Part shown: positions 55,373 to 63,831 of the stretch, one piece after another
How the letters are laid out: each line of letters opens with the position of its first letter
How positions within the stretch are numbered: position 1 is the stretch's first letter
Source: Mesorhizobium sp. WSM3626
Lineage (GTDB): Bacteria > Pseudomonadota > Alphaproteobacteria > Rhizobiales > Rhizobiaceae
Direction of reading: 5' to 3'
Assembly: GCF_000513935.1 (NCBI RefSeq)
Contig: NZ_AZUY01000008.1
Location: 43,086 to 107,085 of the forward strand
Length of the DNA stretch: 64,000 nt
Translations under genes and position numbers: made by a program
The notes under the pieces: model-generated
Database searches by the model: none
The model's input: the letters and a program-made list of their open reading frames with translations, nothing else
What the model was told of the DNA's origin: nothing

Positions 55373-55396
55373 TTACCCAGGAAAATCAAGCGGTTA

Positions 55397-55486
55397 TGGC
55401 GGAGAGAGCGGGATTCGAACCCGCGTTACGGTCTCCCGTAAACACACTTTCCAGGCGTGCGCCTTCAACCACTCGGCCACCTCTCC
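55397..55486 (-). tRNA. tRNA-Ser (anticodon GGA)
   Basis: On the minus strand the acceptor arm GGAGAGG pairs with TCTCTCC, closing with one G-U pair; the discriminator G and an encoded CCA end follow. The anticodon loop CTGGAAA gives anticodon GGA, and a long variable arm (about 55423-55441) together with the T arm GCGGGTTCGAATCCCGC marks a class II serine tRNA. It decodes UCC and UCU. Confidence 0.97.
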
Positions 55487-55861
55487 GTCCTTGCATTTTT
55501 CGCGTTGGCCGGTTTCGCCGCGCGGGTTGGGGACAATGCAGTCCCTTCAGGGAGGCCGGCACGCGATATCAGCGCCGTGGGTGCCGCCAACCAGCAAACA
55601 CCTTCCCTTCGCACCTGAGCCGTCAAAGCAACAGGCGCGGGGCTCATCTAGTCGATCCCGCGCCGAATGCCAAGCCATAACGGCGGTCTATTCGCTTTGC
55701 CGGCCACACACCGCTTCGCCAAGCTGCGTCGCACCCGTTTTTCAAGCCGCCGCCGCCCGAATGATGTGCACAGCCATGGCCGTAGGGCCGGCCGCGCTTG
55801 ACTTCGCCGCGGCCCACCTGTCGAGTGAAGCGGAGGCTTTGCGGGGGGGCATCGTCCGGAG
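55487..55861. other. 375-bp stretch without a supported gene
   Basis: Several reading frames cross this region but none has a family motif, ribosome site or hydrophobic pattern. It contains a run of seven G at 55845-55851, just upstream of the next gene. It probably holds the promoters of the tRNA and of the 55862 gene. Confidence 0.5.
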
Positions 55862-56593
55862 ATGTCTTCAAGCAGTGAAAAACCGGGCGGAACGCCGGAC
55901 AGTGGACAGACGCCGACAGGGCACCCGGACAGCGGGCTGTCCTACGTGCCGGTGGGCTGGCTCATCTTCGTCATGGCCTGGTCGGTCTACGGCCTGGCCT
56001 CGGCCTGGTGGCTGACCGGCAATTCCGGCCTGCCGGACAGGATCTTCTATTTCCTCCTCGGCGGGCTTGCCGTCGACATCATCACCATTCTGTGGGGACT
56101 CTACCTGCTCGGCCTTGCCTTTGGCCGCTCGGCGCGCTTCCCGCGCCACTTCATCATCTGGCAGGTGGCGACCATCGTCTGGGTGCTGGCGAGGCTGGCT
56201 TATGTGCTTGCCGTGCCCGATTTCGTCTTCTCCGCCAGGAGCTTGCTCATAAGCAGCGCCGAAATCGCCATCGGCCTGCTCTGCATCTATCTGCTGCGCC
56301 GCGGCTCCGGCGCCGAAGGCGTCTATGCCAGGCCGCGGGCGGAAGCGCCATCGGTCTTCGTTTCCATCGTCGCTGCCTTGCTCGGCATCATCCTGGGCGC
56401 GGTCATCGGCGCCGTTGGCGGCTTCCTGGCCGGCTCGGTGATCGCCGATCTCGCCGAGGTCAGTTGCTTCGAGGGCGGCTGCGGCTACTTTGCCGCCTTC
56501 ATCGGCTTGGCCGGGCTGGTGGTCGGCGCCATTGCCGGGGGCATTCTTGCCGTCTTGCTCGTTCACCGCCGCCGGCGCGAGCCGGCCGCATAG
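55862..56593 (+). CDS. multi-membrane protein of unknown function (DUF2569-like)
   Basis: 243 residues. After a polar 28-residue N-terminus rich in Ser, Gly and Pro come four helices (VPVGWLIFVMAWSVYGLASAWW through LLISSAEIAIGLLCIYLL) that resemble DUF2569. Two glycine-rich helices follow (ALLGIILGAVIGAVGGFLAG and FAAFIGLAGLVVGAIAGGI). A small loop ADLAEVSCFEGGCGYF has two Cys. Family assignment is weak; no function is proposed. The SD-like GGAG touches the ATG, so the start may be elsewhere. Confidence 0.65.
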   Translation: MSSSSEKPGGTPDSGQTPTGHPDSGLSYVPVGWLIFVMAWSVYGLASAWWLTGNSGLPDRIFYFLLGGLAVDIITILWGLYLLGLAFGRSARFPRHFIIWQVATIVWVLARLAYVLAVPDFVFSARSLLISSAEIAIGLLCIYLLRRGSGAEGVYARPRAEAPSVFVSIVAALLGIILGAVIGAVGGFLAGSVIADLAEVSCFEGGCGYFAAFIGLAGLVVGAIAGGILAVLLVHRRRREPAA

Positions 56594-56726
56594 GGTTCAG
56601 CAAGCGCGGGGCTTCAAATTCGCGTATCGCGATTGCGGACAAGCCGCACGCATTCTATTTCTGGTATCGGGACATGTGCCGGAGGTCTCCTGGTTAGCGT
56701 CCAGGAGGGACCGGGGGAGAGCCTTG

Positions 56727-57050
56727 ATGTTTCGCTTCGTCTTTCGTCTTGCAGCCATGGTCGCGCTGTCGGTTTCCGTCATCATGGCGGTGCTCGACAC
56801 GACGCGCACGGTGGCGGCTTCGGCCCTTGTGCTGACCCCGCTCAACGCGAGCTGGCTGGCCGTCTCGCCGGACACGCGGGCCGCCTTCGAAAGCTTCGTC
56901 CGCACCAAGGCCAGTCCGCTGCTGTGGGATGGCGCCATCGCCTGGGTGCTCAACCAGCCGGGCTTTGCCGTATTCGCGGTGCTGGCCTTCCTGCTTTACG
57001 CCATCGGCTACCGGCGGCAGCGGCGCACCGGACGGTTCGCGGCGAACTGA
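56727..57050 (+). CDS. small membrane protein, function unknown
   Basis: 107 residues with two membrane segments, one at residues 5-22 (VFRLAAMVALSVSVIMAVL) and one at 80-95 (FAVFAVLAFLLYAIGY), separated by a soluble loop of about 55 residues. A GGGGGAGAG site precedes ATG 56727. Arginine residues close the C-terminus. I do not recognise a family. It is 133 bp after the previous membrane protein gene. Confidence 0.68.
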   Translation: MFRFVFRLAAMVALSVSVIMAVLDTTRTVAASALVLTPLNASWLAVSPDTRAAFESFVRTKASPLLWDGAIAWVLNQPGFAVFAVLAFLLYAIGYRRQRRTGRFAAN

Positions 57051-57296
57051 CCCCATCGCCTGCACCATTCGGGCCGCCTCCTCACGGCTTGCACACAAGG
57101 TCAGATCGCTGTGTGGCTTGCCCGCGGCACGCTTTTCCAAAAGGTCAAAATTCCGCGTGAATTTTGTTTCGGGCCGTGCCAGATTGCCCGGGAGCGGGAG
57201 GGGAATACACTCCTGGCTGACGTCGTTTGCCGGCCGGAGAACCGGGCAGGCAGGCGGTGCGTAACGGAAAAAAATAACCGACAGGGTGTGGATCAC

Positions 57297-58286
57297 ATGA
57301 AACGTATCGTTCTCGGCCTCCTGGCCGCAACCGCAATGGTTCTTCCGGCTTTCGCCGCGGATGTCCAGCCGGCCATCCTTTACGATCTGGGCGGCAAATT
57401 CGACAAATCCTTCAACGAGGCTGCCTATCACGGCGCCGAGAAGTTCAAGACCGAGACCGGCACCCCTTACGTCGAGTTCGAAGTGTCCAACGCCTCGCAG
57501 CGCGAGCAGGCGCTGCGCCGCTTCGCCGAGGACGGCCACAACCCGATCGTCATGGCCGGCTTTGCCTGGGAGGATGCGCTGAAGAAGATCGCGGCCGAAT
57601 ACCCGGACCTCAACTTCGCCATCATCGACGATGCCGTCGACCTGCCCAATGTCCGCTCGCTGGTGTTCAAGGAGAATGAAGGTTCCTATCTCGTCGGCAT
57701 CATGGCGGCGATGGCGTCGAAGTCGAAGAAGGTTGCCTTCGTCGGCGGCATGGACATCCCGCTGATCCGCAAGTTCGAATGCGGCTATGTCGGCGGCGCC
57801 AAGTCTGCCGGCGCGACCGACGTCATCCAGAACATGACTGGTGACACGCCGGCGGCGTGGAACGATCCGGCCAAGGGCGGCGAGATCGCCAAGACGCAGA
57901 TCGACCAGGGCGCCGACGTTGTATACGCGGCCGCCGGCGGCACCGGCGTCGGCGTGCTGCAGGCAGCGGCGGATGCCGGCAAGCTCGGCATTGGCGTCGA
58001 TTCCAACCAGAACGGCCTGCAGCCCGGCAAGGTGCTGACCTCGATGCTGAAGCGCGTCGACGTTGCCGTGTACACCGCCTTCATGGACGGCAAGAACGGC
58101 ACCTTCAAGGGTGGCGTCGAGAATCTCGGCCTCAAGGAAGGTGGCGTCGACTACGCCATGGACGACAACAACAAGGCGCTGGTAACGGCCGAGATGAAGG
58201 CGGCGGTCGAAAAGGCCAAGGCCGACATCATCGCCGGCACGGTCAAGGTCCACGACTACACCGCCGACAACGCCTGCCCCTATTGA
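57297..58286 (+). CDS. BMP family nucleoside-binding ABC protein
   Basis: 329 residues. Signal peptide MKRIVLGLLAATAMVLPAFA is followed by the BMP/PnrA pattern: AILYDLGGKFDKSFNEAAYHGAEKF, GFAWEDALKKIAAEYPDLNFAIID, FKENEGSYLVGIMAA, VGGMDIPLIRKFECGYVGGA and AAGGTGVGVLQAA. These proteins bind purine or pyrimidine nucleosides. The gene is followed by its own terminator, and the matching transporter genes start about 1.4 kb downstream. It likely feeds nucleosides to that importer. Confidence 0.93.
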   Translation: MKRIVLGLLAATAMVLPAFAADVQPAILYDLGGKFDKSFNEAAYHGAEKFKTETGTPYVEFEVSNASQREQALRRFAEDGHNPIVMAGFAWEDALKKIAAEYPDLNFAIIDDAVDLPNVRSLVFKENEGSYLVGIMAAMASKSKKVAFVGGMDIPLIRKFECGYVGGAKSAGATDVIQNMTGDTPAAWNDPAKGGEIAKTQIDQGADVVYAAAGGTGVGVLQAAADAGKLGIGVDSNQNGLQPGKVLTSMLKRVDVAVYTAFMDGKNGTFKGGVENLGLKEGGVDYAMDDNNKALVTAEMKAAVEKAKADIIAGTVKVHDYTADNACPY

Positions 58287-58313
58287 TCGGCGGCGCCATA
58301 CGGCAATGACTGG

Positions 58314-58346
58314 AACCGCCGGGCAACGCCCGGCGGTTTTGCTTTT
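58314..58346 (+). terminator. rho-independent terminator after the BMP-type gene
   Basis: AACCGCCGGGC-AAC-GCCCGGCGGTT forms an 11-bp perfect stem and is followed by TTGCTTTTG. Confidence 0.88.
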
Positions 58347-58387
58347 GCCTGATCGGACGAAGCTCGCAAATGACACAGGAGCGAGGA

Positions 58388-58864
58388 ATGCAGCCAACGA
58401 TCGAACCCATGCGCGAGCATGATATCGACGTCGTGGCGCGACTGCGGATTGCCGCCTTCTTCGAGGGCACGGGAAGGACGCTGGAAGAGGATGCGGCAGG
58501 GCTCCGCAACCTTCTGACCAGAGACGGCTTTGAAACGGCTCTGGTTGCCCGTGTCAACGATGTGCCGGTCGGCACCTGCCTGCTGGTGCACCATGAACTG
58601 GAACCGGCGCATGATGTGACACCATGGCTGGCCGGGCTTGTCGTTGATGCCGGCCATCGAGGCAAGGGAACCGGCACCGCGCTGGTCAAGGCGATCGAAG
58701 CGCATGCGGCGTCAGTCGGCGTCGAGATGCTCTACCTCTACACATGGCAAGCGCGCGAGTTCTACGCGGCACTCGGCTGGGAAACGGTCGAGATGTGCGA
58801 GCAGGGCGGCGAAACGATGATGCTGATGTCGCGCCGGCTGGATCACAGTTTCCCCACGAGATAG
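58388..58864 (+). CDS. GNAT family N-acetyltransferase
   Basis: 158 residues. The acetyl-CoA motif is LAGLVVDAGHRGKGTGTALVKAIEAHA (R/H-x-G-K-G-x-G), with the beta-bulge strand YLYTWQAREFYAALGWETVE after it. ATG 58388 has AGGAGCGAGGA upstream; an ATG six codons earlier is less favoured. It transfers an acetyl group to an unknown amine. Its last 22 bp overlap the convergent anti-sigma-like gene. Confidence 0.9.
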   Translation: MQPTIEPMREHDIDVVARLRIAAFFEGTGRTLEEDAAGLRNLLTRDGFETALVARVNDVPVGTCLLVHHELEPAHDVTPWLAGLVVDAGHRGKGTGTALVKAIEAHAASVGVEMLYLYTWQAREFYAALGWETVEMCEQGGETMMLMSRRLDHSFPTR

Positions 58865-59241
58865 CCGAGCGCGAAGACCACTATCAGCCCGATGGCAATG
58901 ACGTACCCACGCCTGCCGCCAAGCGCGTGCACGCCAACGCCGTGTGGTGGCCGGGACAGGCTTCGGATCACTGTCGGTGACCTGGCATCGTTGCCGCCCA
59001 GGCCAACGCTGCGCATTTGCGGCAATTCGGCGAGGCGTTGCGTAACCAGCGCCCAATGATTGGCGCCGGTCGGTTTTTCGGCGCGGTCGAAAACATGCAT
59101 GCGTTCGGCGAGACGCACCACCGCGTCGCGGAAGGCAGGATCGATCTCGAGATCGCGCTCGGCCCGCTCGCGCTCGGCATCGTTCATCAGGCCGAGCACA
59201 TAGTCGCCGGCCCTCGCGATGCGGTCGCTTTCACCTGCCAT
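58843..59241 (-). CDS. anti-sigma-factor-like membrane protein
   Basis: 132 residues from ATG 59241, with GGGGAGG upstream. The N-terminal pattern RAGDYVLGLMNDAERERAERDLEIDPAFRDAVVRLAER resembles the RskA/ChrR-type anti-sigma N-terminal domain. A single C-terminal membrane helix (RGYVIAIGLIVVFALGYLVG) anchors it, with the N-terminus in the cytoplasm. There is no sigma-factor gene within the window, which is unusual, so the partner is unknown. A role in binding a sigma factor is an inference from weak similarity. Confidence 0.6.
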   Translation of the reverse strand: MAGESDRIARAGDYVLGLMNDAERERAERDLEIDPAFRDAVVRLAERMHVFDRAEKPTGANHWALVTQRLAELPQMRSVGLGGNDARSPTVIRSLSRPPHGVGVHALGGRRGYVIAIGLIVVFALGYLVGKL

Positions 59242-59263
59242 GGCCAAGACCCTCCCCTTTTGC

Positions 59264-59473
59264 TCACCAGTGTGGCGGTTTGGTCACTGGCACGTCCGGT
59301 GCCGCCTGCTCTTCGAGCGCCAGGAAGCGGTCGGTCAGCGCATCGAGCTTGCGCTGCATGCGTTCGATCACCTTCCATTGCTCGGCGATCTGGCCCGACA
59401 GTTCCTCGATGGTCTTTTCCTGCTCGGCGGCGCGGATCTCCAGCGTCGTCAGCCGGTCGGTGGGCATGATCAT
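59264..59473 (-). CDS. slyX: SlyX family protein
   Basis: 69 residues, all predicted helical coiled coil: DRLTTLEIRAAEQEKTIEELSGQIAEQWKVIERMQRKLDALTDRFLALEE, followed by the typical proline-rich end PVTKPPHW. The length and shape match SlyX, a small protein of unknown function. The start may be ATG 59473 or 59467. It is 22 bp upstream of the anti-sigma-like gene on the same strand. Confidence 0.9.
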   Translation of the reverse strand: MIMPTDRLTTLEIRAAEQEKTIEELSGQIAEQWKVIERMQRKLDALTDRFLALEEQAAPDVPVTKPPHW

Positions 59474-59686
59474 GCAAAGTCCTCAGTTTTGTACCGCGAC
59501 ACCTTGCGCCGCAATGTCAAATCGACCTCTGCATATTAGCGAATGCGAGAGTTTCGGCCACGTTCGAAATTGACAAGAGTGCGGGGATTTGTCGAGAGTG
59601 GAGGCTGCTCCGGACAATTGGCACGGGCGGAGCGTCATGCTAGGCGTCTTGACCAAGCGATAAAAAATAAGAGTGGGACGGGCTGC

Positions 59687-61219
59687 ATGGCGCAAGCCGC
59701 AATCGAACTGATCGGCATCAACAAGAATTTTGGCGCTGTGCGCGCCAACCGCGACATCAATCTGGAGATCGCGCGCGGCACCATCCACGGCATCGTCGGC
59801 GAGAACGGAGCCGGCAAGTCGACGCTGATGTCGATCCTCTATGGTTTCTACCAGGCCGACAGCGGCGAGATTCGTGTCGGCGGCCAGCCGGCGTCGATCA
59901 AGACCCCCAACGACGCGATCGCGCTCGGCATCGGCATGGTGCACCAGCATTTCATGCTGGTCGACAATTTCTCGGTGCTGGAGAACATCATCCTCGGCGC
60001 CGAAACCGATGCGCTTCTGAAGAGCAGCATCGCGAAGGCGCGCTCCGAGCTTGACCGGCTGGAGCGCGAATATGGGCTGGAAGTCGATCCCGATGCGATC
60101 ATCGAAGAACTGCCGGTCGGGCTGCAGCAGCGTGTCGAAATCCTGAAGGCGCTTTATCGCGGCGCCGAAATCCTGATCCTCGACGAACCGACGGGCGTTT
60201 TGACGCCGGCCGAGGCCGACCACCTGTTCCGCATCCTCAGGCAATTGAAGGAACAGGGAAAGACGGTGGTGCTGATCACCCACAAGCTGCGCGAGATCAT
60301 GGCCATCACCGACACCGTGTCGGTGATGCGTCAGGGCACGATGGTGGCGACCAGGGAGACCAGGAAAACCACTGTCGAGGAACTGGCGGAACTGATGGTC
60401 GGGCGGCGCGTGCTGCTGAGGGTCGAAAAGGGCGAGGCCGAAGCCGGTGCCGTCAAGCTCGTGGTCAAGAACCTGACGGTCAGGGATTCCCGCGGCGTCA
60501 CCATGGTCGACGACGTCTCCTTCGATTTGCGCGCCGGCGAGATCGTCGGCATCGCCGGCGTCGCCGGCAATGGCCAATCCGAACTGCTCGAGGCGATTTC
60601 CGGCATCAGGCATGCCGTTTCCGGTTCCGTGATGCTCGAGGGCAAGCCGATCGATCTCACCGGCAAGGCCGATCCCGGCGAATTGCGCGACCGCGGCCTC
60701 GCCCACGTGCCGGAAGACCGCCATCATGTCGGGCTGGTGCTGGCCTTCGAGGAAAACGAGAATTCCATTCTCGGTTACCATGACGATCCCCGCTACCTCA
60801 AAGGGCCGTTCCTCAACATCGATGCCATCATGGCCGATGCCAGGGACAAGATCGAGAAATACGACATCCGTCCCGGCAATCCGCGCCTGAAGACCGCCAA
60901 TTTCTCCGGCGGCAACCAACAGAAGATCGTGCTCGCACGGGAAATCGAACAGGACCCGGGCGTGCTGATCGTCGGCCAGCCGACGCGCGGCGTCGATGTC
61001 GGCGCCATCGAATTCATCCACAAGCGCCTGATCGCCATGCGCGACCAGGGCAAGGCGGTGCTGGTGGTCTCGGTCGAGCTCGACGAGATCCGTTCGCTTT
61101 CCGACCGTATCCTGGTGATGTTTGCCGGCCGCATCGTCGGCGAGCGCGGCCCCGACGCAACCGAAGGCGAGCTTGGCTTGCTGATGGCCGGTGTCGAACA
61201 TCAGGAGGCCGCGCAATGA
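59687..61219 (+). CDS. nucleoside ABC transporter, double ATP-binding protein
   Basis: 510 residues holding two ATPase domains. The first has a full Walker A (GENGAGKSTLMSILYG) and Walker B (EILILDEPTGVLTPAE), with a variant signature VGLQQRVEI; the second has a degenerate Walker A (GVAGNGQSELLEAI) and signature FSGGNQQKIVLARE. This layout is that of sugar/nucleoside importers such as NupA and RbsA. ATG 59687 precedes the permease genes, with a 4-bp overlap to the first. It energises nucleoside import. Confidence 0.94.
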   Translation: MAQAAIELIGINKNFGAVRANRDINLEIARGTIHGIVGENGAGKSTLMSILYGFYQADSGEIRVGGQPASIKTPNDAIALGIGMVHQHFMLVDNFSVLENIILGAETDALLKSSIAKARSELDRLEREYGLEVDPDAIIEELPVGLQQRVEILKALYRGAEILILDEPTGVLTPAEADHLFRILRQLKEQGKTVVLITHKLREIMAITDTVSVMRQGTMVATRETRKTTVEELAELMVGRRVLLRVEKGEAEAGAVKLVVKNLTVRDSRGVTMVDDVSFDLRAGEIVGIAGVAGNGQSELLEAISGIRHAVSGSVMLEGKPIDLTGKADPGELRDRGLAHVPEDRHHVGLVLAFEENENSILGYHDDPRYLKGPFLNIDAIMADARDKIEKYDIRPGNPRLKTANFSGGNQQKIVLAREIEQDPGVLIVGQPTRGVDVGAIEFIHKRLIAMRDQGKAVLVVSVELDEIRSLSDRILVMFAGRIVGERGPDATEGELGLLMAGVEHQEAAQ

Positions 61220-62355
61220 GCACCCCTTACGCCAAATTGCCGGCCTGGGCCGACTACGGGCTGATCCCGCTGATCAACCTGTCGGTCGCCTTCATCGTCG
61301 CCGGCTTCGTCGTCATGCTGGTCGGCGAAAACCCGTTCCGCGCCGCCGTCATCCTGGTCGAAGGCGCCTTCGGCAAGGGAACAGGCATCGCCTTCACCCT
61401 GTTCTATGCCACGACCTTCATATTCACCGGGCTTTCGGTGGCGGTGGCGGCGCATTGCGGCCTGTTCAACATCGGCACCGAGGGACAGGCCTACATCGCC
61501 GGTCTCGGCATCGCCATCGTCTGTCTTTCCTTCGACAGCACTCTGCCCTGGTGGCTGACATTTCCGCTGGCCATCGTCGCTTCGGCGCTTGTGGGCGCAT
61601 TGTGGGCGCTGATCCCCGCCTACCTGCAGGCCAGGCGCGGCTCGCACATCGTCATCACGACGATCATGTTCAACTTCATCGCCGCATCGATCATGGTCTA
61701 CCTGCTGGTCGGTCCGTTGAAGCCGGCGGGGTCGCAGGCGCCGCAGACGCGCAACTTCCTCGCCGGCGCGGAACTGCCGAAGCTAAACTGGATCATCGAA
61801 CTGTTCGGCGCCAAGATCCGCTCGGCGCCGCTCAATGTCTGCTTCCTGCTGGCGCTGGTGATGGCCTTCCTGGTCTGGCTGCTGATCTGGCGCACCAGGC
61901 TCGGCTACGAGATGCGCACCTATGGCCACAGCCCGAAGGCGGCTCGCTATGCCGGCATTTCGGAAACCCGCATCATCATTACCGCGATGATGATCTCGGG
62001 CGCGCTGGCCGGCATGATGGCGCTCAATCCGGTGATGGGCGACCAGCACAATGTCGCGATCGACTTTGTTTCGGGCGCCGGTTTCGTCGGTATCGCCGTG
62101 GCGCTGATGGGCCGCCTGCATCCGGTCGGCATCGTGCTGGCGGCGATCCTGTTCGGCATGCTCTACCAGGGTGGTGCCGAACTCGCCTTCGAGATGCCGG
62201 CGATCAGCCGCGACATGATCGTCATCATTCAAGGGTTGGTCATCCTCTTCGCCGGCGCGCTGGAGCACATGTTCAGGCCCTATATCCAGGCTCTGTTCGC
62301 TTCGTTCAGCCCCAAATCGGTGGGCATGCAGGCGGTCACCGGGAAGGGAGCCTGA
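61216..62355 (+). CDS. nucleoside ABC transporter permease (first)
   Basis: 379 residues with about nine membrane segments. GLFNIGTEGQAYIAGLGIA is the signature of the BPD_transp_2 permeases, with TYGHSPKAARYAGISETRIIITAMMISGALAGM forming the coupling loop. It partners the next permease. Start fixed by ATGA overlap with the ATPase gene. Confidence 0.93.
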   Translation: MSTPYAKLPAWADYGLIPLINLSVAFIVAGFVVMLVGENPFRAAVILVEGAFGKGTGIAFTLFYATTFIFTGLSVAVAAHCGLFNIGTEGQAYIAGLGIAIVCLSFDSTLPWWLTFPLAIVASALVGALWALIPAYLQARRGSHIVITTIMFNFIAASIMVYLLVGPLKPAGSQAPQTRNFLAGAELPKLNWIIELFGAKIRSAPLNVCFLLALVMAFLVWLLIWRTRLGYEMRTYGHSPKAARYAGISETRIIITAMMISGALAGMMALNPVMGDQHNVAIDFVSGAGFVGIAVALMGRLHPVGIVLAAILFGMLYQGGAELAFEMPAISRDMIVIIQGLVILFAGALEHMFRPYIQALFASFSPKSVGMQAVTGKGA

Positions 62356-62356
62356 A

Positions 62357-63328
62357 ATGGATATCTTCAACCCAATCATCCAGGTGCTGGACTCGACCAT
62401 CCGCCTGTCGGTGCCGCTGCTGCTTGCCTGCCTCGCCGGCCTCTATTCGGAGCGGGCCGGCATTTTCGACATCGGCCTCGAAGGCAAGATGCTGGTCGGC
62501 GCCTTCGCGGGTGCTGCCGCGGCTTCCGTGTTCCATTCGGCGCTCATCGGTCTCGGCATGGCGATCCTGATCTCTGTCGCCTTCGCGCTGGTGCACGGCT
62601 TTGCCTCGATCACCCATCGCGGCAACCAGATCGTTTCGGGCGTGGCGATCAACTTCGTCGCCGCCGGATCGACCATCATCCTTGGCCAGGCCTGGTTCCA
62701 GCAGGGCGGCCGCACGCCGGCGCTGCAACCGGGCGAGCGGTTCGAGGCGATCATCTGGCCTGGCGCCGACGCGGCCAGGGACGTGCCTGTCATCGGTCCG
62801 ATCTATGCCGAACTGATCTCCGGCCATTCGATCCTCGTCTATTTCGCCTTTGCGATGGTGCCGTTCACCTGGTGGGTGCTGTTTCGCACGCGCTTCGGTC
62901 TCCGGCTGCGCGCGGTCGGCGAAAATCCGGCCGCGGTCGATACCGCCGGCATCTCGGTCGCCTGGCTGCGCTACCGCGCGCTGATCTGCACCGGCATCCT
63001 CACCGGCGTCGCCGGCGCCTATCTGTCGATGGTGCAGAATGGTGGCTTCGTGAAGGACATGACCGCCGGCAAGGGCTACATCGCGCTGGCCGCGCTGATC
63101 TTCGCCAAATGGAAGCCGGTCAACGCCATGTTCGCCTGCTTGCTGTTCGGTTTCCTCGACGCGGCGTCGATCCGCCTGCAGGGGACACCGCTGCCCATTG
63201 TCGGCAAGGTGTCGGTGCAGTTCATGCAGGCCCTGCCTTATGTGCTGACCGTCATCCTGCTCGCCGGCTTCATCGGCAAGGCCATACCGCCGCGCGCCGG
63301 CGGCGTGCCCTACGTCAAGGAACGCTAA
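62357..63328 (+). CDS. nucleoside ABC transporter permease (second)
   Basis: 323 residues with eight or so membrane segments. ERAGIFDIGLEGKMLVGAFAG is the BPD_transp_2 signature and LRAVGENPAAVDTAGISVAWLRYRA the coupling loop. It starts 1 bp after the first permease ends. The pair forms the membrane channel for the BMP-type binding protein. Confidence 0.93.
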   Translation: MDIFNPIIQVLDSTIRLSVPLLLACLAGLYSERAGIFDIGLEGKMLVGAFAGAAAASVFHSALIGLGMAILISVAFALVHGFASITHRGNQIVSGVAINFVAAGSTIILGQAWFQQGGRTPALQPGERFEAIIWPGADAARDVPVIGPIYAELISGHSILVYFAFAMVPFTWWVLFRTRFGLRLRAVGENPAAVDTAGISVAWLRYRALICTGILTGVAGAYLSMVQNGGFVKDMTAGKGYIALAALIFAKWKPVNAMFACLLFGFLDAASIRLQGTPLPIVGKVSVQFMQALPYVLTVILLAGFIGKAIPPRAGGVPYVKER

Positions 63329-63390
63329 GGGTCGACAGTTCGGCGGACGAAGCACCGGGTTTTGGACACGATCATCGGAGAAACAACTGA

Positions 63391-63783
63391 ATGTCGCATG
63401 ATCTGTTCGAAGCGGCCAAGTCAGCCATGGCCAAGGCCTATGCGCCCTACTCGAAATTCCCGGTGGGGGCCGCCTTGCGCACCGAGGACGGACGTATCTT
63501 CACCGGCGCCAACATCGAGGTCGCCTCCTATCCCGAGGGCTGGTGCGCCGAGACCACCGCGCTTGGCCATTACATCATGGGCGGCGGCGGCAAGATCGTG
63601 GAAATCGCCGTCCTTGCCGAACGCATGGCCAAATGCTCGCCTTGTGGCGGCTGCCGCCAGCGGCTGGCCGAATTCTGCCGTCCGGAAACGAAGCTCTATC
63701 TGTGCGATGCTACGGGCATCGCAGAGACAGTCACGATGGGCGACATGCTGCCCTATGGTTTTCGCGGCGATATTCTCAAATGA
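63391..63783 (+). CDS. cdd: cytidine deaminase
   Basis: 130 residues. Catalytic zinc motif is WCAET (C-A-E, where Cys is one zinc ligand and Glu is the base), with the second site SPCGGCRQRLAEF providing two more Cys. YAPYSKFPVGAALRTEDGRIFTGANIE is the typical N-terminus of the tetrameric enzyme. It converts cytidine or deoxycytidine to uridine forms. It lies 62 bp after the transporter genes, in line with a nucleoside salvage operon. Confidence 0.96.
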   Translation: MSHDLFEAAKSAMAKAYAPYSKFPVGAALRTEDGRIFTGANIEVASYPEGWCAETTALGHYIMGGGGKIVEIAVLAERMAKCSPCGGCRQRLAEFCRPETKLYLCDATGIAETVTMGDMLPYGFRGDILK

Positions 63784-63822
63784 TAAGCTGGCTCAAAATG
63801 AAAAGCTGGCTCAAATGAAACG
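63775..63822 (+). repeat. short tandem repeat spanning the cdd stop codon
   Basis: Unit CTCAAATGATAAGCTGG (63775-63791) is repeated as CTCAAAATGAAAAGCTGG (63792-63809) and partly as CTCAAATGAAACG (63810-63822). It covers the last two codons and stop of cdd and most of the gap before the next gene. Confidence 0.85.
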
Positions 63823-63831
63823 TAGGCCGAC

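Noticed and set aside
55263-56015. A 250-codon plus-strand frame covering the tRNA-Ser region
   Set aside because: It runs through the antisense of the tRNA and into the next gene in another frame; no protein features are visible.
59483-61216. A 577-codon open frame opposite the nucleoside ABC ATPase
   Set aside because: The plus-strand gene has all ABC motifs; the minus-strand frame has none and spans the promoter region.
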